From Mesorhizobium sp. SARCC-RB16n (GTDB lineage Bacteria; Pseudomonadota; Alphaproteobacteria; Rhizobiales; Rhizobiaceae), in the NCBI RefSeq assembly GCF_008520305.1, contig NZ_ML703302.1, forward strand, positions 1 through 50,595: a stretch of DNA of 50,595 nt, in the 5' to 3' direction. The notes under the pieces are model-generated. The model worked only from the letters and a program-made list of their open reading frames with translations. It searched no databases and had not been told where the DNA came from. Of the stretch, positions 45,996 to 50,595 are shown piece after piece. A program made the translations under genes and the position numbers. The first letter of the stretch is position 1. Every line of letters starts with the position of its first letter.

Positions 45996-47576
45996 ATGAC
46001 ATTCGCCCGTTATCAGGCCAGCGGGTTTCCGCCGTCGAAGTCCAATTCTCAGGCCGCCTCCGCGCCCGCCATCGCAGGCGACCCCAACGTCGTGCGGGAA
46101 TCCCAAGTCCTGGATGTTCTGCTCACTGCGCTTGACGCCTTGCGGCAAAGCAACGTCGAATGCTGTTATTGGAAGAGCAGCCGGCGCTTGCAGGCAGTCT
46201 TGCTGGGCGAGTCGGACCTCGACCTGCTTGTTGCAAGGTCCGACCAGCATCTGGCCGCTCAGGTGCTACTTGCCTGTGGCTTCAAGCGCTTCGACTCCGT
46301 GCCTTGCCGCAGCCATCCCGCGATACAGAGCTTTCTTGGCTATGACGAGCCCAGTGGTCGCATCGTCCACCTCCACATTCACTTTCGCCTGGTCGTCGGC
46401 GAGCGCCTCCTGAGAAACTATCAACTCCCCTGGGAACAGCTTATTCTGGCCTCGACAATCCCACATCCAACCCTGCCCATTCGGGTATTGGACCCGACAA
46501 GCGAAGCACTTCTGCTGTTGGTGCGAGCCAGTCTCGAATTCCGGCGCCGAGATCCCATAGCACTTCGCGACTGGCGGGCGACGCAGGAGAAATTCGAACT
46601 CGACCGATTGCATCTGGCGCCGCACGTTGATTCCCGCGGTCTTCGTGATCTGGCGGCAAAACTGGTGAAAGACGATCTGGCGGAAGCGATTGCCGGTGCG
46701 ATGTCCGGGCCTCAGCCCCTCGCAACCCAGCATCGCCTTCACAGACATGTCCGCAAGGACCTGGCGGTGTATCGAACCTACAACACCACCGAGGTCGCCC
46801 TGCGCCGCATCAGCCGAGTGATCCTCTGGACCGTCGGGAGCCTGAACAAACGGTTCTTCCAAGTACCCCGACCCTGGGGCCGACATGCCCCCGGCGGTGG
46901 TATCGTCGTGGCCGTGGTTGGCATCGATGGGAGTGGCAAGACAACCTTGGTCACAGCGATCCGCCAATGGCTTGGGTCGGAGGTCGACGTGCTCCCCATC
47001 TATTTCGGTACAGGTGGCGGCAAGCCATCGCTGCTGTTGCTGCCGTTCAAGTTGCTGGTACCGCTGGCCACCTTGGCGCTTGGAACCAAGCCGGCGGGCA
47101 GCTCGCACGGCACGGTCTCGGGCCGCGCACCAGGGCCTTTCTACAGCATTCTTCTTGCCATCTGGGCAACTGTCGTCGCTTGGGAGAAGCTGATGAAGCT
47201 GGTGGCCGCGCGACGTGGCGCGGATCGAGGAATGGTTGTCATCGCCGACCGGTTCCCCCAGGACGAGATCGGAGACTTCAACGATGCTCCGCTGCTGCCC
47301 CGATTGGCCAAAGTCCCGACCTGGCTTCGGCGTTTTGAGGCCGACGCCTATGCGTTTGCTCGCCGTCTGCCGCCGGATCTCGTGATCAAATTGCAGACGA
47401 GCTCCGAAGTCATCATGTCGCGCGAGCCGGACATGGATCCCCTGGTCGTTCAAAAGCGGGTGCCGGCCCTGCAGCGACTGACCTTTCGAGCTGCAACCGT
47501 GGTGAGTGTAGATGCCGGCCAACCACTGGTCGACGTTATCCGCGCGGCCAAGGCCGCGATCTGGCGGATGCTTTGA
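45996..47576 (+). CDS. nucleotidyltransferase-like domain fused to thymidylate-kinase-like domain
   Basis: A 526-residue soluble protein. Residues about 40-200 resemble a nucleotidyltransferase: YWKSSRRLQAVLLGESDLDLLV, with the DLD pair at 74-76, and HLHIHFRL. From about 300 comes a P-loop kinase like thymidylate kinase: VGIDGSGKTTL at 308-318, and VIADRFPQDE with the DR(F/Y) substrate motif. Such fusions occur in capsule and exopolysaccharide loci, but the reaction has not been read from sequence here. It is the last gene of the operon, followed by a strong stem-loop. Confidence 0.75.
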   Translation: MTFARYQASGFPPSKSNSQAASAPAIAGDPNVVRESQVLDVLLTALDALRQSNVECCYWKSSRRLQAVLLGESDLDLLVARSDQHLAAQVLLACGFKRFDSVPCRSHPAIQSFLGYDEPSGRIVHLHIHFRLVVGERLLRNYQLPWEQLILASTIPHPTLPIRVLDPTSEALLLLVRASLEFRRRDPIALRDWRATQEKFELDRLHLAPHVDSRGLRDLAAKLVKDDLAEAIAGAMSGPQPLATQHRLHRHVRKDLAVYRTYNTTEVALRRISRVILWTVGSLNKRFFQVPRPWGRHAPGGGIVVAVVGIDGSGKTTLVTAIRQWLGSEVDVLPIYFGTGGGKPSLLLLPFKLLVPLATLALGTKPAGSSHGTVSGRAPGPFYSILLAIWATVVAWEKLMKLVAARRGADRGMVVIADRFPQDEIGDFNDAPLLPRLAKVPTWLRRFEADAYAFARRLPPDLVIKLQTSSEVIMSREPDMDPLVVQKRVPALQRLTFRAATVVSVDAGQPLVDVIRAAKAAIWRML

Positions 47577-47657
47577 GCTGGATATGTGAAATCACGATTG
47601 AGAGGAACGTCTCATGATCAGAGGCGGTCTTTCGCCTGCCGCGACAGCGCCATAAGG

Positions 47658-47699
47658 ATCGCCTGGGATCATGCATATCCGGAGCATGATCCAGGCGAT
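47658..47699. terminator. long stem-loop between convergent genes
   Basis: ATCGCCTGGGATCATGC pairs with GCATGATCCAGGCGAT (one bulged G) around a nine-base loop, 80 bases after the operon stop. It can serve both convergent transcripts, and its core GGAGCATGATCC is a word often found in Rhizobiales palindromes. Confidence 0.6.
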
Positions 47700-47739
47700 T
47701 CGACCAGATTAATCGGCCTCGGCCCCTAGAGCGCAGCCC

Positions 47740-48432
47740 TCACGGCAAGACCGAAATGCGCCCCAGAAGGGCTACCAGTTCCGCCTGGCGCTTCGTCTCG
47801 GTCTTGGCGAACAGGGAGGCAAGCTGGGAGCGGATCGTCGTGCGGCTGAGGCGCCAGCTGCGGGCGATATCCAGGGGCGCATCGCCTTGAGCCAGGCGCA
47901 ACGCGAGATGCGTTTCCGCACTCGTCAGGCCGAACATCCTCTGCAGGGTCCCGGGATTTGCCGCCGATCTGTTCTTGCGATCGAGCAATGCGACGATACA
48001 CGTTCCGTCAGGTGCGAGGAGGCCCGTTTCATTCAGGATCACCGGCCTGTCGTCCCTGCTGCAGATCACTACCCAAGAGAGCGACCCCGGCAGGAAATGG
48101 GCCGGAACATTCGCAACCAGCCGCCTTAGCGCAGCCGAAAGTTCGCTGGCCATATTGGCCGCTTCGCCCGGGCGCTCAAGCGTGTTTTGGGCGGCCGCGT
48201 TCCACTCGATCACTCTTTTTTCGCGGTTCAGTACCAGATAGCCACAGCCGATGCGGTCAAGCATGCCGGTGACGGATTCCCAACCGCGCCGCGTCGACCC
48301 GTCAACCCGAGCGTTTGGCCGATCCGAAGTATTTGAAGATTGCGTTGTGTGTGCCTGTTGGGAATATCCATTCCTCAGCACAATATATTGTCCGCCCGCA
48401 AACGTATCGTTGCGCCTGTCAATCACGTTCAT
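47740..48432 (-). CDS. PAS-like LuxR-family transcriptional regulator
   Basis: A 230-residue protein. Residues about 55-150 look like a PAS-type sensor (LDRIGCGYLVLNREKRVIEWNAAAQNTL, VILNETGLLAPDGTCIVALLD). The C-terminal 60 residues are a GerE/LuxR helix-turn-helix: FGLTSAETHLALRLAQGDAPLDIARSWRLSRTTIRSQLASLFAKTETKRQAELVALL. It has no receiver domain. It lies between the exopolysaccharide operon and a sensor kinase and might regulate either. Two direct CCCAACCTA repeats lie just upstream of its start. Confidence 0.85.
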   Translation of the reverse strand: MNVIDRRNDTFAGGQYIVLRNGYSQQAHTTQSSNTSDRPNARVDGSTRRGWESVTGMLDRIGCGYLVLNREKRVIEWNAAAQNTLERPGEAANMASELSAALRRLVANVPAHFLPGSLSWVVICSRDDRPVILNETGLLAPDGTCIVALLDRKNRSAANPGTLQRMFGLTSAETHLALRLAQGDAPLDIARSWRLSRTTIRSQLASLFAKTETKRQAELVALLGRISVLP

Positions 48433-48440
48433 TTTTCGAC

Positions 48441-48462
48441 CCCAACCTAGTTGCCCAACCTA
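48441..48462. promoter_or_regulatory. direct repeats CCCAACCTA, 13-bp period
   Basis: Identical nine-base words at 48441 and 48454, only nine bases upstream of the LuxR-type gene start, with a related TAGGTTGCCC at 48674 in inverted orientation nearer the kinase. Possible binding sites for autoregulation or for the LuxR-type response regulator. Confidence 0.4.
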
Positions 48463-48476
48463 ATCGTCTTCGGCGA

Positions 48477-48500
48477 GGAGTAAGCCCTCAAAATTACTCC
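48477..48500. promoter_or_regulatory. inverted repeat GGAGTAA-N10-TTACTCC
   Basis: A seven-base perfect inverted repeat in the divergent gap between the LuxR-like gene and the HWE kinase. It could be an operator. The rest of the 299-base gap (48433-48731) shows no gene. Confidence 0.4.
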
Positions 48501-48731
48501 TAGTTTCCCAAGATTCATTGATGCGGATTATTCACCTGTCTTGAATTTCGAAACGACTGTACCTATTTGCGGCGGGTTTAGAGCCGCCGCATTCGATGAG
48601 ACATGTATTTCTGATAAGTCCAACCAACCTGATTCTATTCGCCGGCAAAGGCCTGGCAATCCGGCAGTGGTACTAGGTTGCCCATTTGCGTCTAGTCTCG
48701 ACGATCTAGTCAGAAGGTTGTAGCCTGGAGC

Positions 48732-50474
48732 ATGGGGTCGTATTTGCGCTGGTTGAATTCCTACGTGTCAGGCACACCGTTAGCCCATGTGGCTTCCATA
48801 GTGGTGCTGACAGTTTCGGTGCTATTCGAAACAACAAATTCAGTACATATTGGCCAAGGTGGGGACTTTATTGCATGTATTCCTGCCATTATCATCATTG
48901 TATACCTTGAGGGCCGCGCGGCCGCGATAGCCGCGACGCTTGCGATGGCGGTTGCCGGCCTATGGGCGCGAAGCGTCTTGAACGCGCACATCTCATCTGA
49001 AGACTGGACGCGCGTCATCCTCCTCCTGGTCTCGGGTGGCGTAATCGCCTCGGTGTTTCACCGCCTGCGACAAGACTTGCGTGAGGCGCTCGAGGTCGCA
49101 GAGCAAAGGCTCGCTGCCGTCGAGGCGACCGAGAGCCGCTACCGTTGGGCCTTCGAGCGTGCTGCGATGGGTTTCGCAAACACCAACAAGAAGGGCGAGG
49201 TGTTGCAATCCAACAGGCGTCTTTGTGAGATGACAGGCTACAAGGAACGGGAGCTTGCCCAATTGCCGCTCAAGGCACTCGTTCACCCGGACGATCAAGA
49301 TTCCGTGCAGCAGCTATTGGAAGGTCTCGAGAATGACGCGACTTCGTTTGGATCGGAGGTCCGGCTGCTAAGAAAGGACGGCGCGGCGCTCTGGGTTCGG
49401 CTGACCTTGTCGTCGTCCCGGCCCGACGGAGTTCTCTCGGAGAGCGTGTTCGTGGTGGTCGACGACATTTCGGAGCGAAGAACGGCGCGCGAGGCGCTTC
49501 GGGCTCAGAAGGAATGGCTTGATCTAGTCCTGTCTGCCGGACGCCTGGGTACATGGCGAATCGATGTCAAGGACGGGACAGTCACAGGCTCGGGTAAGTT
49601 CTGGGATATTCTCGGCCTGTCGTCGGCTCCAATGCGCCCTTTGGAAGAGCTTTCGACCGTGGTCCATCCGGCAGATTGGCCAAAGCTGGAAGCCTCGATA
49701 AGGCCCTCATCAGTGTTGAATTACGACACTGAAATTCGTGTCCGGCGGGCAGACGGTCATATACGCTGGGTCGCCCTGCGCGGGCGTCAGGAAAAACATG
49801 GCGACCGTCTGTTGCGTGTCGGCGTGGCCGCTGACCTGACCGAGCGTCGACAGACCACGCTTCTGCGAGCCGCGGCAAAGAAACGCGAGCGCATCATGCT
49901 CGAACAACGCCATCGGTTCAGCAACCTGTTCTCCGTGATCACGGCGCTGGTGAAGATGATCAATGTTCCCGAGAACAATGTTGCAAAATACAAAGATATG
50001 CTGATCGATCGGATTCGAGCGCTGGAAGCGACGCATTTGCTCCTTTCACGCCACACCAACTCATCGGGGATGCTCCATGATCTTGTTGCCCGGGAGTTGA
50101 AACCCTTTGTGGAGACGCGGAACATAACAATCGCTGGCCCTTCCGTGATGTTGCCGGCCGGCGCCGCGGAGAGCCTTGCCATGGTTCTTCACGAGCTGAC
50201 CACCAATTCCGTGAAATATGGTGCGCTGGGGGATTCACACGGGCGGATTGAAGTAAAGTGGGAATTCGCATCCGGCGACGCGACTGAGGATGTCGCGTTC
50301 GATTGGGTGGAATCGGGGAGGCGGATGACCCCAAGCGTCGTGCGTCACGGTTTCGGTTCCATGATAATCGGCCTGGACGGTACGCCGCTCGTCGGGCATT
50401 CACCAAAACTGGAAATCACGGACCACGGACTGCGATATTCGCTGCGGCTATCGCGAAAGGAAATCGAATTCTAA
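48732..50474 (+). CDS. HWE-type histidine kinase with two PAS domains
   Basis: A 580-residue protein. Residues 15-110 hold about four hydrophobic segments, a membrane sensor region. Two PAS/PAC domains follow at about 135-250 (FERAAMGFANTNKKGEVLQSNRRLCEMTGY) and 258-375 (LGTWRIDVKDGTVTGSGKFWDILGL). The kinase core has the HWE/HisKA_2 phospho-acceptor EQRHRFSNLFSVITALVKM, the N-box HELTTNSVKYGALGD and the FDWVESG and GFGS motifs of the HWE family. HWE kinases are common in Rhizobiales. The convergent, four-base-overlapping gene encodes a LuxR-type regulator, likely its partner. Confidence 0.9.
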   Translation: MGSYLRWLNSYVSGTPLAHVASIVVLTVSVLFETTNSVHIGQGGDFIACIPAIIIIVYLEGRAAAIAATLAMAVAGLWARSVLNAHISSEDWTRVILLLVSGGVIASVFHRLRQDLREALEVAEQRLAAVEATESRYRWAFERAAMGFANTNKKGEVLQSNRRLCEMTGYKERELAQLPLKALVHPDDQDSVQQLLEGLENDATSFGSEVRLLRKDGAALWVRLTLSSSRPDGVLSESVFVVVDDISERRTAREALRAQKEWLDLVLSAGRLGTWRIDVKDGTVTGSGKFWDILGLSSAPMRPLEELSTVVHPADWPKLEASIRPSSVLNYDTEIRVRRADGHIRWVALRGRQEKHGDRLLRVGVAADLTERRQTTLLRAAAKKRERIMLEQRHRFSNLFSVITALVKMINVPENNVAKYKDMLIDRIRALEATHLLLSRHTNSSGMLHDLVARELKPFVETRNITIAGPSVMLPAGAAESLAMVLHELTTNSVKYGALGDSHGRIEVKWEFASGDATEDVAFDWVESGRRMTPSVVRHGFGSMIIGLDGTPLVGHSPKLEITDHGLRYSLRLSRKEIEF

Positions 50475-50595
50475 CCCACGTTTTTCGCGTGCCAGGTTTG
50501 CAGCAACACGGCCGCTTCGGTTCGGTTTCGCACCCCAAGCTCGCGCAAGACGGCCGCAGCGTGGATCTTCGTCGTCGCTTCGGCAATGTCCAAAT
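50471..50595 (-). CDS. LuxR-type response regulator, C-terminal fragment (partial at right edge)
   Basis: Only the last 40 codons are visible: DIAEATTKIHAAAVLRELGV then RNRTEAAVLLQTWHAKNVG. The pattern of recognition helix (IAEATTKIHAAAVLRELGVRNR) is that of NarL/FixJ-type GerE domains. The stop overlaps the kinase stop by four bases, convergent. Probably the cognate regulator of the HWE kinase; the receiver domain would lie beyond the edge. Confidence 0.8.
   Translation of the reverse strand, partial: LDIAEATTKIHAAAVLRELGVRNRTEAAVLLQTWHAKNVG

Overview
The window looks like a chromosomal stretch from a GC-rich alphaproteobacterium of the Rhizobiales, most likely Mesorhizobium or a relative. 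That assignment is inferred from the density of ribose-type (CUT2) sugar ABC genes, the exopolysaccharide gene content, the HWE-type histidine kinase and a Rhizobiales-style palindromic extragenic element; no marker gene proves it. I see no rRNA, tRNA, CRISPR array or complete insertion sequence.

Left end (1-10.1 kb): a surface-glycoprotein island. A minus-strand gene encodes a protein with an N-terminal DUF4347 domain followed by at least about 164 collagen-like Gly-X-Thr triplets, and runs off the left edge. Just upstream lies a small protein that appears to share a beta-rich domain with it. About 1.5 kb of apparently non-coding or decayed DNA follows. On the opposite strand is a 934-residue glycosyltransferase in which a GT2/TPR unit is fused to a two-domain unit resembling animal procollagen galactosyltransferase (COLGALT/GT25). 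Next come a methyltransferase, a glycosyltransferase-methyltransferase fusion, a frameshifted DUF707 gene and a CatB-like acetyltransferase. I propose that these enzymes build and decorate O-glycans on the collagen-like protein.

10.1-21 kb: a Tat-exported HELGH protein, then a GntR/FCD regulator divergent from two complete CUT2 sugar transporters. System 1 is permease, single-NBD ATPase and binding protein. System 2 is Tat-type binding protein, permease, double-NBD ATPase and permease. A zinc polyol dehydrogenase sits between them. Two copies of a TTTATC(C/G)ATAAA palindrome lie in the divergent promoter. 21-26.4 kb: a TetR regulator divergent from an APC permease, a flavin monooxygenase and two SDRs, with a 31-bp dyad between them.

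26.4-33.1 kb: a redox module. It holds a Mg-ATPase C-terminal remnant, a REP-like palindrome, cytochrome b561, a PepSY protein, an OmpR/PhoQ-like two-component pair and, convergently, an operon for a FMN-binding lipoprotein-like protein, ApbE flavin transferase and a fused NqrB/RnfD-FNR membrane reductase. TGTCAG/CTGACA palindromes lie ahead of both operons. Then come a metallophosphoesterase, RNase Z and a secreted RTX glycosidase-like protein.

36.9-47.6 kb: an exopolysaccharide operon (GT4, Wzy/O-antigen ligase, asparagine synthase-like enzyme, Wzc-like co-polymerase with altered P-loop, P-loop kinase, Wzx flippase, nucleotidyltransferase-thymidylate-kinase-like fusion), with mostly overlapping or closely spaced genes. 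47.7 kb to the end: a PAS/LuxR regulator, an HWE histidine kinase and the C-terminal end of a LuxR-type response regulator. Together the window is dominated by cell-surface polymers and the sensing and transport that go with them.
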